This document shows, in pieces, positions 1 to 7,869 of a DNA stretch of 64,000 bases. This DNA comes from Streptomyces sp. MUM 178J (GTDB taxonomy: Bacteria; Actinomycetota; Actinomycetes; Streptomycetales; Streptomycetaceae): positions 36,995 to 100,994 of the forward strand of contig NZ_JADWYQ010000025.1 in the NCBI RefSeq assembly GCF_022414575.1. Direction: 5' to 3'. Under the pieces are notes generated by a model, which was not told the origin of the DNA, made no database searches, and was given only the letters and a program-made list of their open reading frames with translations. Numbering within the stretch: position 1 is the stretch's first letter; every line of letters begins with the position of its first letter. The position numbers and the translations under genes were made by a program.

Positions 1-921
1 GAACTTCCCGCCGGACTCCACGGCCTTCATGAACGTGTCGTTCACCCGGACCGAGTTGTTGGCGTTCTGGTACTGGACGGACGTGATGTCGTCGCCGCCC
101 AGGTCCATGTCGAAGCCCGCGTCGCGCAGCGCGCGGATCTTCTCCTCTTCCTTGACCTTGGTCTCGATGAAGCCCTCGATGTCGGGGTGGTCGACGTCGA
201 GGATCACCATCTTGGCCGCGCGGCGCGTGGCGCCGCCCGACTTGATCGTCCCGGCGGAGGCGTCGGCGCCGCGCATGAACGACACCGGACCGGAGGCGTT
301 GCCTCCGGAGGAGAGGAGCTCCTTGGAAGAGCGGATGCGGGAGAGGTTCAGGCCGGCGCCGGAGCCGCCCTTGAAGATCATGCCCTCTTCCTTGTACCAG
401 TCGAGGATCGACTCCATGGAGTCGTCGACGGACAGGATGAAGCAGGCGGAGACCTGCTGCGGCTGGGGCGTGCCGACGTTGAACCACACCGGGGAGTTGA
501 AGCTGAAGATCTGGTGCAGGAGGGCGTACGCCAGCTCGTGCTCGAAGATCTCGGCATCGGCGGGCGAGGCGAAGTAGCCGTGGTCCTCGCCGGCCTTCGT
601 GTAGGTCTTCACGATCCGGTCGATCAGCTGCTTGAGGCCGGTCTCCCGCTGCGGGGTGCCGATGGCCCCGCGGAAGTACTTGCTGGTGACGATGTTGACC
701 GCGTTCACCGACCAGAAGTCGGGGAACTCGACGCCACGCTGCTCGAAGTTGACCGAGCCGTCGCGCCAGTTGGTCATGACGACGTCACGGCGCTCCCAGA
801 CCACCTCGTCGTACGGGTGTACGCCGGGGGTGGTGTGGACGCGCTCGATACGCAGGCCCTTGCTCGCCTTGGATCCCTTGGAACGGGACCCCCGTGCCGG
901 GCCGCTCGTCGTCTCTGTCAT
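1..921 (-). CDS. nrdJ: Vitamin B12-dependent (class II) ribonucleotide reductase, N-terminal part
   Basis: Adenosylcobalamin-dependent ribonucleotide reductase, which makes deoxyribonucleotides in the cytoplasm without oxygen. Only the first ~307 residues are present; the gene runs off the left edge. Visible landmarks are the segment VWFNVGTP, the active-site Cys context QVSACFILSVDDSM and the nucleotide-binding stretch FKGGSGAGLNLSRIRSS, all typical of NrdJ. The ATG at 919-921 is preceded by a strong ribosome site (GGGAGG) 4 nt away. nrdR lies 179 bp upstream on the same strand, the nrdRJ arrangement known in streptomycetes, where NrdR represses both. The leader between the two genes can fold into alternative hairpins (see findings). 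Confidence 0.96.
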   Translation of the reverse strand, partial: MTETTSGPARGSRSKGSKASKGLRIERVHTTPGVHPYDEVVWERRDVVMTNWRDGSVNFEQRGVEFPDFWSVNAVNIVTSKYFRGAIGTPQRETGLKQLIDRIVKTYTKAGEDHGYFASPADAEIFEHELAYALLHQIFSFNSPVWFNVGTPQPQQVSACFILSVDDSMESILDWYKEEGMIFKGGSGAGLNLSRIRSSKELLSSGGNASGPVSFMRGADASAGTIKSGGATRRAAKMVILDVDHPDIEGFIETKVKEEEKIRALRDAGFDMDLGGDDITSVQYQNANNSVRVNDTFMKAVESGGKF

Positions 922-937
922 GCCGCCTCCCATATAC

Positions 938-978
938 GGGCAAAAACGCCCTGAAGTGCCCAGATCTTCCCAGGGCAC
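938..978 (-). promoter_or_regulatory. Alternative hairpins in the nrdJ leader
   Basis: On the nrdJ-sense strand a 6-bp hairpin (arms 973-978 and 956-961) is followed by a 4-bp hairpin with a U-rich loop (arms 948-951 and 938-941), which ends a few bases before the nrdJ ribosome site. The arms at 972-976 and 948-952 can pair instead, which excludes both hairpins. The complementarity is seen directly; a role in attenuation or translational control is inference, and such short GC arms can arise by chance. Confidence 0.3.
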
Positions 979-1073
979 ATATCTGTCTCTTGCCGCGGAC
1001 GCCGCACTCAGCACCGCCCATGACACGTTGTGCGCCGCTCCGGCCGATCGCCGGGCGGCCGCCGCCGCCGCAT

Positions 1074-1097
1074 GTCCCGGCCGACAACGGCCGGGAC
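1074..1097 (-). terminator. Hairpin just after nrdR
   Basis: Perfect 9-bp inverted repeat (GTCCCGGCC / GGCCGGGAC, 6-nt loop) that begins 3 nt past the nrdR stop codon. There is no U-run, so it may be a partial terminator or a 3'-end stabiliser that sets the nrdR:nrdJ ratio. Confidence 0.45.
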
Positions 1098-1100
1098 CGC

Positions 1101-1613
1101 TCAGTCGGCGGACGCGGCGGGGGCCGGAACCTCCAGGGGTTCGCCTGCCCCGCTCTCCTTTACGGGCGGCCGCTGCTCGCGGAGCTCCGCGATGGCGGCC
1201 TCGAAGTCGTCCAGCGAGTCGAAAGCCCGGTAGACGGAAGCGAAACGCAGGTACGCGACAAGGTCGAGTTCCTGCAGGGGGCCGAGTATCGCCAGACCCA
1301 CGTCGTGGGTGGTCAGCTCGGCGCTGCCGGTTGCGCGCACCGCCTCCTCGACCCGCTGGCCGAGCTGGGCGAGGGCGTCCTCGGTGACCGGTCTCCCCTG
1401 GCATGCCTTGCGGACACCGGAGATGACCTTGGTACGACTGAAGGGCTCGGTGACGCCGGAGCGCTTGATCACCATCAGTGAGGCGGTCTCCACCGTGGTG
1501 AAGCGGCGGGAGCAGTCGGGACACTGACGGCGTCTGCGGATCGACGTGCCGTCGTCCGTGGTGCGGCTGTCGACGACACGGCTGTCTGGGTGCCTGCAGA
1601 AGGGGCAGTGCAT
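1101..1613 (-). CDS. nrdR: Transcriptional repressor NrdR
   Basis: Zinc-ribbon/ATP-cone repressor of ribonucleotide reductase genes. The 170-residue product starts [17 protein letters not shown]. The four zinc ligands come from CPFC and CPDC (residues ~3-34), then an ATP-cone domain (~49-139) in which [16 protein letters not shown] marks the nucleotide-binding start. The frame is open further upstream, but only the ATG at 1611-1613 gives the invariant NrdR N-terminus. It is the first gene of the nrdRJ unit, divergent from lexA. Two candidate NrdR-box palindromes lie 100-145 bp upstream, which fits autoregulation. Confidence 0.97.
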   Translation of the reverse strand: MHCPFCRHPDSRVVDSRTTDDGTSIRRRRQCPDCSRRFTTVETASLMVIKRSGVTEPFSRTKVISGVRKACQGRPVTEDALAQLGQRVEEAVRATGSAELTTHDVGLAILGPLQELDLVAYLRFASVYRAFDSLDDFEAAIAELREQRPPVKESGAGEPLEVPAPAASAD

Positions 1614-1712
1614 GGCTCCCAACCCTCCCTCACAAGCACGATGAAATAGCCTCGCCAGGGCGGTCGGAGCCCTTCGAAGCAGCCCCCAGCATAGGCGATG
1701 ACCAACCCAGAA

Positions 1713-1756
1713 CCACAACTTGTGGGCTGCGGGGATAACTCAACCACTACATCTAG
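1713..1756 (-). promoter_or_regulatory. Candidate pair of NrdR boxes
   Basis: CTACATCTAG at 1747-1756 fits the core of the published NrdR box consensus (C-w-A-t-A-T-a-T-w-G) at every conserved position. A second palindrome, CCACAACTTGTGG at 1713-1725, lies about three helical turns away (centre distance ~32-33 bp). NrdR binds pairs of boxes separated by whole helical turns. The second box is a weaker match. Confidence 0.6.
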
Positions 1757-2081
1757 GGCTTGGTCGAGCTTCGGACACACATCGCGTGTCATGGGAGCAC
1801 GGGGTTCGCGACCGGTCACACGACGCCACGCGGAAGCGGTTCAGGCCTCCGCCGGATCCACCGGAGGCCGGCCATGAGGGTAGCGGGCGGCGCACTGCTG
1901 CACCGACTCAGGGGGCGACGGATGTCAGACTGGGACCGACCCAGGGCCGGGCCGGCGACGGCCGTCACAGTCCGCATCGGCGCCGCGGGCCACCGTGACG
2001 GCCGGAGCAAGCCGCACAAGCCGATCGTTCGCACATACACCCAGCAAGGCGTTTACGTCAGCCAATCTGCGATTTTTCACT

Positions 2082-2095
2082 CGAACGTGTGTTTG
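2082..2095 (+). promoter_or_regulatory. SOS box (LexA operator) of lexA
   Basis: CGAACGTGTGTTTG matches the Gram-positive/actinobacterial SOS box CGAACN4GTTYG exactly. It lies 63 bp upstream of the chosen lexA GTG start, a position suited to autorepression. It also argues against the longer lexA frame, whose first codon would fall inside the operator. Confidence 0.9.
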
Positions 2096-2157
2096 GCGCA
2101 ACCTTTCGAAACCAACTACCGTTGTCCAGCCAGGGAGACCATTCGAGAGGGGCCGAC

Positions 2158-2952
2158 GTGACCACCACCGCAGACAGTGCCGCCATCACTGCCCAGGACC
2201 GCTCCCAGACCCGATACGAGCCGGTGCATGCCATGAACGACGCCACCACGCCCCCGGAGGGGACGGAACCGCCACGACCTGCACGTTCGCTGCCCGGTCG
2301 ACCTCCAGGCATCCGCGCCGACAGCTCCGGCCTCACCGATCGGCAGCGCCGTGTGATCGAGGTGATCCGTGACTCCGTGCAGCGCCGCGGATACCCACCG
2401 TCGATGCGGGAGATCGGCCAGGCGGTGGGACTGTCCAGCACCTCGTCGGTCGCCCACCAGCTGATGGCCCTGGAGCGGAAGGGCTTCCTCCGCCGGGATC
2501 CGCACCGCCCCCGGGCCTATGAGGTACGGGGCTCCGACCAGCCCAGCACGCAGCCCACCGACACCACGGGCAAGCCCGCCGCCTCCTATGTGCCGCTCGT
2601 CGGCCGAATCGCGGCCGGCGGCCCGATCCTCGCCGAGGAATCGGTGGAGGATGTCTTCCCGCTCCCCCGCCAGCTCGTCGGCGACGGTGAGCTCTTCGTC
2701 CTGAAGGTCGTCGGCGACTCCATGATCGAAGCGGCGATCTGCGACGGCGACTGGGTCACCGTCCGCCGCCAGCCCGTCGCGGAGAACGGCGACATCGTGG
2801 CCGCCATGCTGGAAGGCGAAGCCACGGTCAAGCGCTTCAAGCGGGAGAACGGCCATGTGTGGCTGCTCCCGCACAACGCCGCCTACCAGCCCATCCCCGG
2901 CGACGACGCCACCATCCTCGGCAAGGTCGTCGCCGTGCTACGGCGCGTGTGA
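2158..2952 (+). CDS. lexA: SOS repressor LexA
   Basis: Self-cleaving repressor of the SOS DNA-damage regulon. With the GTG start at 2158 (purine-rich ribosome site GAGAGGGG 5 nt upstream) the protein has 264 residues. The winged-helix domain spans ~58-125 ([18 protein letters not shown] is the recognition region). The cleavage site is Ala153-Gly154 in RIAAGGP. The catalytic dyad is Ser188 (GDSMIEA) and Lys225 (ATVKRF). The N-terminal ~55 residues form a Pro/Thr-rich extension as in other Streptomyces LexA. It converges on the DinG-like gene across a strong terminator. Confidence 0.97.
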   Translation: MTTTADSAAITAQDRSQTRYEPVHAMNDATTPPEGTEPPRPARSLPGRPPGIRADSSGLTDRQRRVIEVIRDSVQRRGYPPSMREIGQAVGLSSTSSVAHQLMALERKGFLRRDPHRPRAYEVRGSDQPSTQPTDTTGKPAASYVPLVGRIAAGGPILAEESVEDVFPLPRQLVGDGELFVLKVVGDSMIEAAICDGDWVTVRRQPVAENGDIVAAMLEGEATVKRFKRENGHVWLLPHNAAYQPIPGDDATILGKVVAVLRRV

Positions 2953-2973
2953 CCACCCGCCGAGCCCTCGACC

Positions 2974-3008
2974 GGGCCCCGGGACCCACTGCGCCGGTCC
3001 CGGGGCCC
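2974..3008. terminator. Bidirectional terminator between lexA and the DinG-like gene
   Basis: 12-bp perfect inverted repeat (gggccccgggac / gtcccggggccc, 11-nt loop) between two convergent stop codons. A second, 7-bp hairpin (gtgcggc / gccgcac) follows at 3029-3054 on the helicase side. Confidence 0.7.
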
Positions 3009-3062
3009 AGCTGTTGGCGCGCATAGCCGTGCGGCCTCCCCGCGGCAGCCGCACGAGGAGAC

Positions 3063-5036
3063 CTACGCGCCATCCGCCTTCGCAGCGGCGTCGATCGCCG
3101 CCAACGAGCGCCGTACCTGATTGCGGTCCACCGTGTACCAGAAGTCGGGCAGCGAAGCCCGCAGAAAGCTGCCGTACCGGGCTGTCGCCAGCCGCTGGTC
3201 GAGCACCGCGACGACGCCCCGGTCACCCGTGGCCCGCACCAGACGGCCGGCCCCCTGCGCCATCAGCAGCGCCGCATGGGTCGCGGCCACCGCCATGAAC
3301 CCATTGCCGCCCGCCTCCTCCACGGCCCTCTGACGGGCGCTCATCAACGGGTCGTCGGGGCGCGGGAAGGGGATCTTGTCCATCACCACCAGCTGGCAGC
3401 TCGCACCCGGGACGTCCACGCCCTGCCACAGCGACAACGTGCCGAACAGACAGGTCTGAGGGTCCGCGGCGAAGTTCTTGATCAGCTCTCCGAGGGTCTC
3501 CTCCCCCTGGAGCAGGATCGGGAACTCCGGAATCCGCGTCCGCAGTTCCTCGGCCGCGGCCTGGGCCGCCCGCATCGAGGAGAACAGGCCCAACGTGCGG
3601 CCGCCGGCCGCCTGGATGAGCTCCGTCAGCTCATCCAGCATGTCACCGCGCTCCCCGTCACGCGCCGGCCGCGCCAGGTGTCTCGCGACATAGAGAATGC
3701 CCTGCTTCGGATAGTCGAAGGGTGAGCCGACGTCCACGCCCTTCCACTGGGGGACGTCCTCCCCCTCGGTGCCCTCCGGAGCCAGCCCGAGCGACGCCCC
3801 GACACCGTTGAAATCCCCGCCGATCTTCAGCGTGGCGGAGGTCAGCACCACCGAACGTTCCGCGAAGAGCTTGTCGCGCAGCAGTCCGGAGACGGACAGG
3901 GGCGCCACGCGCAGGGAGGCGCCGAAGCGGTCATGGCGCTCGTACCAGACGACGTCGTACTCGGAACCCTGGGTGATGCGCTCCGACACATCGTGAATGG
4001 TCTCCACCGCTGCCAGGGCCTGCTTGCGCACCGCGTCCTCGTCCTGCACCGACTGGTCGCGGGTCGCACCGAGGGCGGAGATGACCGCGCGGGCCGCGTC
4101 GCGCAGCGCCGACAGGGCATGGCCGAGGTCCTCGGGGATCTGTTCCAGACGACCCGGCAGGGCCAGCTCCATCAGCCGCTCGAAGCCCTCCGCGGCCGTC
4201 TGGAGCTGGTCGGCGATCTTCTCGTTGACGAGCTTCGCCGCGCGCCGCACCGCCCGGTTGACCTGGCCCGGGGTGAGCTCGCCGGTCGCGACGCCGGTCA
4301 CCCGGGAGACCAGCTCATGCGCCTCGTCGACGATCAGCACGTCGTGCTGCGGAAGCACCGGCGCGCCCTCGATCGCGTCGATGGCGAGCAGGGCGTGGTT
4401 GGTGACGATGACCTCGGCGAGCTTGGCTCGCTCCCGCGCCGCCTCGGCGAAGCACTCCGCTCCGTAAGCGCACTTCGACGCGCCCAGGCATTCACGGGAG
4501 GAGACCGACACCTGCGACCACGCCCGGTCGGAGACACCGGGGGTGAGGTCGTCGCGGTCCCCGGTCTCCGTCTCGTCCGACCAGTCGCGCACCCTCAGCA
4601 GATCCTGGCCCAGCCTGCTCGTCGGCGCGGCCGACTCGAAGACGTCGAACAGCCCCTCCTCCTCGTCCTGCGGCGCGCCTTCGTGCAGCCGGTGCAGACA
4701 CAGATAGTTGGAGCGGCCCTTGAGCATGGCGAAATCGGGACGGCGGCGCAGCAACGGGTGCAGCGCATCGACCGTGCGGGGCAGATCCCGCTCGACGAGC
4801 TGGCGCTGGAGTGCCAGCGTCGCCGTGGCCACCACCACCTTCTCTCCATGGGCGAGCGCCGGTACGAGGTAGCCCAGCGACTTGCCGGTGCCCGTGCCCG
4901 CCTGGACCAGCAGATGGGAGCCGTCGTCGACGGCTTCCGCGACGGCGTCGGCCATAGCCGCCTGGCCTGGGCGCTCCGTGCCGCCGACGGCGGTGACGGC
5001 GGCGTGGAGGAGCTCGGAGAGGGATGGCTTCGTCAT
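3063..5036 (-). CDS. DinG-family ATP-dependent DNA helicase
   Basis: Superfamily 2 XPD/DinG-like helicase, 657 residues, thought to unwind 5' tails, D-loops and R-loops during repair. Walker A is GTGTGKS at ~47-53 and the DEAH box is at 237-240. Between them are four cysteines (113, 183, 189, 195), spaced as in the XPD/DinG Fe-S cluster. The C-terminal helicase domain (~450-657) ends with the motif GAGRLVRATGDRGVVAVLDQR. Its place next to lexA suggests a DNA-damage role, but no SOS box was seen directly upstream. The ATG at 5034-5036 is clear. Confidence 0.92.
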   Translation of the reverse strand: MTKPSLSELLHAAVTAVGGTERPGQAAMADAVAEAVDDGSHLLVQAGTGTGKSLGYLVPALAHGEKVVVATATLALQRQLVERDLPRTVDALHPLLRRRPDFAMLKGRSNYLCLHRLHEGAPQDEEEGLFDVFESAAPTSRLGQDLLRVRDWSDETETGDRDDLTPGVSDRAWSQVSVSSRECLGASKCAYGAECFAEAARERAKLAEVIVTNHALLAIDAIEGAPVLPQHDVLIVDEAHELVSRVTGVATGELTPGQVNRAVRRAAKLVNEKIADQLQTAAEGFERLMELALPGRLEQIPEDLGHALSALRDAARAVISALGATRDQSVQDEDAVRKQALAAVETIHDVSERITQGSEYDVVWYERHDRFGASLRVAPLSVSGLLRDKLFAERSVVLTSATLKIGGDFNGVGASLGLAPEGTEGEDVPQWKGVDVGSPFDYPKQGILYVARHLARPARDGERGDMLDELTELIQAAGGRTLGLFSSMRAAQAAAEELRTRIPEFPILLQGEETLGELIKNFAADPQTCLFGTLSLWQGVDVPGASCQLVVMDKIPFPRPDDPLMSARQRAVEEAGGNGFMAVAATHAALLMAQGAGRLVRATGDRGVVAVLDQRLATARYGSFLRASLPDFWYTVDRNQVRRSLAAIDAAAKADGA

Positions 5037-5109
5037 AGGCCGTCCACCCTACGGTGCGGCGCCGACAGCCCGGTCGGGGAGCACGCTCCGAGCGTCGGGA
5101 ACCGGCCCG

Positions 5110-7005
5110 TCAGCACGCGGCGAGAGGGTTGGGGACGGTGCCGTGCACTGCGGCGTGCGGGCGCAGCGCGCGGTCCCGGTATCCGTCCAGGTGGAGCCGG
5201 TTGCGGTTGAGGCAGAGCCGATCGATACGCGGGGTGAGCAGGTCGAACAGCTCGTAGCGCTCCTTGAGCTCCGGAAAGCGCGCCTGGTGGCGGAGGATCT
5301 CGGCCCGTACAAGGGAGAAGAAGGCGTCCTCCGGCACCCCGAGCTGCTCCTCGCACAGGGGCGCGAGAAAACGGAAGACCCCGATGAACAGCCCGGAGTG
5401 GATGAACTGGGTGAGGAACCCCGGTTCTTCGGTGAGCAGGGTGCGCCGGACCTCCTCGGGCATCGCGTCGTGCTCCGGCAGCGGCTGGGCGCTGATGTTG
5501 ACGTCGTCGACGAAGTCCTTGATCGCAAGCCGGACCGGTGTCTCCCGGTCGTCGAAGACGACGATGGCGTTCTCGCCGTGCGGGGAGAAGACGGTGCCGT
5601 AGCGGTAGAGGAAGTGCAGCAGCGGGGGCAGCATGGCGGCGAAGAGCCGCTGCAGCCAGACGGCGGGGGCGAGTCCGGAGCGTTCGACGAGCTCCGCGGC
5701 GAAGGAGCGCCCCTGTGGGTCGGTGTGCAGCAGGGAGGCGAGGGTCCTGGCGCGCTCACCGGGCGCGAGCTGCGGCTGGAGCGGCTCGCGCCAGATGGCT
5801 CCCAGCAGTTCCTTGTACTGGTAGGGCACTTCGGGGAGATGGTCGTACAGCGGGTGCTCGACGGTGACCGAGGCGACTTCGCCGAGCAGGATCACTCCGC
5901 AGGCGTCGCGGAGGAAGGGGTCGGCGTCGCGCAGGCCGTGGACCCAGGCGGTCACTGCGGGTGCGGCCATGGTTCGCTCGGTGGGCAGCCCGCGCCACAC
6001 CAGGGTGTTGAGGATCGACAGCGGCAGCTTGACGGTGTGCCGGTCGAGCCGGTCGGCGTTGACGAAGGTGCGGATCGACTGCTGCGGCAGCCGCCGGTCC
6101 CCGTCCGCGGGCAGCGGGACGATGTCGCCCGCCGCGATGGCGGGGGCGAACAGGGGCAGCAGCACATCGTCCCACTGCCAGGGGTGGACGGGCAGATACA
6201 GGTAGGCGTCCGGGTCGCGGCCCGCCGCGCGCAGCTCGGCGGCGAAGCAGCTGCGGACGGACGGGTCCAGTTCATGTGCATAGAGGTTCTCGGGGGCTGC
6301 GAGCCGGGGGACTCCGCGGTAGACGCCGATGCGGCGGCTGACCGCGATCCACGGCAGCCGGGCGGGGGTGCGGGCCTCGGGTGACCAGCGGGCGGTGTCG
6401 GTGGCGGAGAAGCCGATCCGGCCCTTGTTCAGGACCAGCCACGGGTGGCCGGTCTGATGGCCCTCGATGTCGGCGTACTCGAGTTCGGCGAGTTCGGCGG
6501 CTCGGAGGGCTCCGTGGTCGAGCCGGGTGTCGGAGAGCAAGGTGGTGGTGAGCTCCCTCAGAAGGTGGCCGAGGGTGGCGCCGTCGAGGGCGAGGAGGGT
6601 GCGGGCGCGGGCGAGGAAGGTGAGCGGGTCGGTGAAGGGGCTGCCGGCCTCGGTGATGGAGCGCGGGTCGACGCGCCAGCTGTCGTAGACGCCGCGGCGG
6701 GCGCGGAAGATGAGGGTCGCGCCGTCGTCCAGGGTGAGGCTGTACCGGTCGGCGCGGTCGGCCGCGGGGACGGGTTCGATGATCTCCTCATAGGCGAATT
6801 CGCCGAGCATCTTGGCGAGCAGACGGCGTGCCGCCCGTTCCCAGGCCTGCTGGTTCAGGCCGGGCGGGGCGTACAGGGCCGTGGGCGGCTGCGGGACTGC
6901 GGCGGGCTGAAACGCGGGGGCCGGGGCGGCCGCGGGAGCCGCGTGCGGTGGCGGCGCGGAGCCGGCGGCATCAGCGGAGTCATGGGTGGCTGAGGTCTTC
7001 GGCAC
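5110..7005 (-). CDS. DesD-like IucA/IucC siderophore synthetase
   Basis: NRPS-independent siderophore (NIS) synthetase, 631 residues, the last gene of a four-gene operon. It shows the DesD-type signature set: GHPWLVLNKGRIGFS, LPVHPWQW, QQSIRTFVN, KLPLSILN, SPHGENAIVVFDD and KDFVDDVN. The C-terminal FhuF-like region ends NPLAAC, like the NPLAG end of desferrioxamine synthetase. This class joins or cyclises substrates that carry an amine and an activated carboxylate, using ATP. The GTG start at 7003-7005 follows a GAGGAG ribosome site. The N-terminal ~45 residues are Ala/Pro-rich. It lies 70 bp after the acyltransferase gene. Confidence 0.9.
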   Translation of the reverse strand: MPKTSATHDSADAAGSAPPPHAAPAAAPAPAFQPAAVPQPPTALYAPPGLNQQAWERAARRLLAKMLGEFAYEEIIEPVPAADRADRYSLTLDDGATLIFRARRGVYDSWRVDPRSITEAGSPFTDPLTFLARARTLLALDGATLGHLLRELTTTLLSDTRLDHGALRAAELAELEYADIEGHQTGHPWLVLNKGRIGFSATDTARWSPEARTPARLPWIAVSRRIGVYRGVPRLAAPENLYAHELDPSVRSCFAAELRAAGRDPDAYLYLPVHPWQWDDVLLPLFAPAIAAGDIVPLPADGDRRLPQQSIRTFVNADRLDRHTVKLPLSILNTLVWRGLPTERTMAAPAVTAWVHGLRDADPFLRDACGVILLGEVASVTVEHPLYDHLPEVPYQYKELLGAIWREPLQPQLAPGERARTLASLLHTDPQGRSFAAELVERSGLAPAVWLQRLFAAMLPPLLHFLYRYGTVFSPHGENAIVVFDDRETPVRLAIKDFVDDVNISAQPLPEHDAMPEEVRRTLLTEEPGFLTQFIHSGLFIGVFRFLAPLCEEQLGVPEDAFFSLVRAEILRHQARFPELKERYELFDLLTPRIDRLCLNRNRLHLDGYRDRALRPHAAVHGTVPNPLAAC

Positions 7006-7075
7006 GGGGACTCCTCGGGTGGATAGCCGATGCGGGCGAGCGGGGGTATGCCGGATACGGGGGTCAGCGGGTCGT

Positions 7076-7810
7076 TCACAGCAGATGGCGCAGGGCTCGG
7101 TCGCGGATCATCAGTGCGGCTCGCTTGTCGGGGAGGTCGACTTCCGCGGAGTAGCGGAATCCGGCGCTCAGGAAGGCGGAGACGGAGGGGGTGTTGCGCA
7201 GGTCGGGCTCCGCGATGACGCGGGTGCAGCGGGGCCGTTGGTCGAGGATGTGGTCGGCGACGGCGTTGAGCAGGGTCGAGCCGACGCCCCGGCCGCGGTC
7301 GGCGACGCCTCCGATGAGCAGGTGGATGCCGGTGTCGTGCGGCCGGGCCGGATAGTGGCGGGCGAGCGGGTCGAGATCGGCGCGGTAGATCTCGAAGTAG
7401 CTCATGGCGATGGAGTCGAGGACTCCGAGGCAGGGGATGCTGCGCCCGTCGCCGTCGAGTTGGCCGCGCAGATGGGCCGCGGTGACGGAGTCGGGTCCCG
7501 CCAGCTCCCAGAAGGAGGCCACGGCGGGGTCGTTCATCCAGCGGGTGATCAGCGGCAGGTCGCGCTCCATGCGTACGGGGACGAGCTGGAACCGCCCGGC
7601 CGGGGTGGTGACGGGTCCCCATGCGGCCGGGGAGTCCAGCAGGTCCGCGGAGCCCGTGCCGGGGTCGGCCCGTGAGGGCACGGAGGCGAGTTCGTCCTCG
7701 CGGAACAGCGTGAGCAGTTCACCGGAGAGCCGTAGGTCCAGGGTGTCGTCAGCGCCGTCGCCGAGCCGGGGGCCGGGACCGGCGCCGGTGCTCGCATCGG
7801 TGGGAGGCAC
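7076..7810 (-). CDS. GNAT acyltransferase of siderophore biosynthesis (AlcB/IucB/RhbD type)
   Basis: Acyl-CoA-dependent N-acyltransferase, 244 residues. The C-terminal ~170 residues form the GNAT fold typical of siderophore acyltransferases: RWMNDPAVASFWELAGP, the central YFEIYRADLDPLARHY and the CoA-binding RGRGVGSTLL. In known pathways this family acylates an N-hydroxy-amine to give a hydroxamate. Here no amine monooxygenase is adjacent, so the acceptor is uncertain. The GTG start at 7808-7810 has AAGGAG upstream. It sits between two NIS synthetases, with a 59-bp gap to the one upstream. Confidence 0.9.
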   Translation of the reverse strand: MPPTDASTGAGPGPRLGDGADDTLDLRLSGELLTLFREDELASVPSRADPGTGSADLLDSPAAWGPVTTPAGRFQLVPVRMERDLPLITRWMNDPAVASFWELAGPDSVTAAHLRGQLDGDGRSIPCLGVLDSIAMSYFEIYRADLDPLARHYPARPHDTGIHLLIGGVADRGRGVGSTLLNAVADHILDQRPRCTRVIAEPDLRNTPSVSAFLSAGFRYSAEVDLPDKRAALMIRDRALRHLL

Positions 7811-7869
7811 GGTTGGCTCTCCTTGTGTCGCGTTGGGGGCGCCGGCCTGGCGGCGCCGGGGTTCTTCCT

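Larger units (their letters stand above)
1614..2157. other. nrdR-lexA divergent control region
   Basis: 544 bp with no convincing gene. Short frames here have no recognisable protein features. It holds the NrdR-box pair on the nrdR side and the SOS box on the lexA side, annotated separately. Nothing else clear was seen between about 1760 and 2080. Confidence 0.6.

Noticed and set aside
922..2157. Adenosylcobalamin riboswitch for nrdJ/nrdR
   Set aside because: No B12-box-like element was found; B12 control is known for the class I genes, while class II nrdRJ uses NrdR boxes, which are present.
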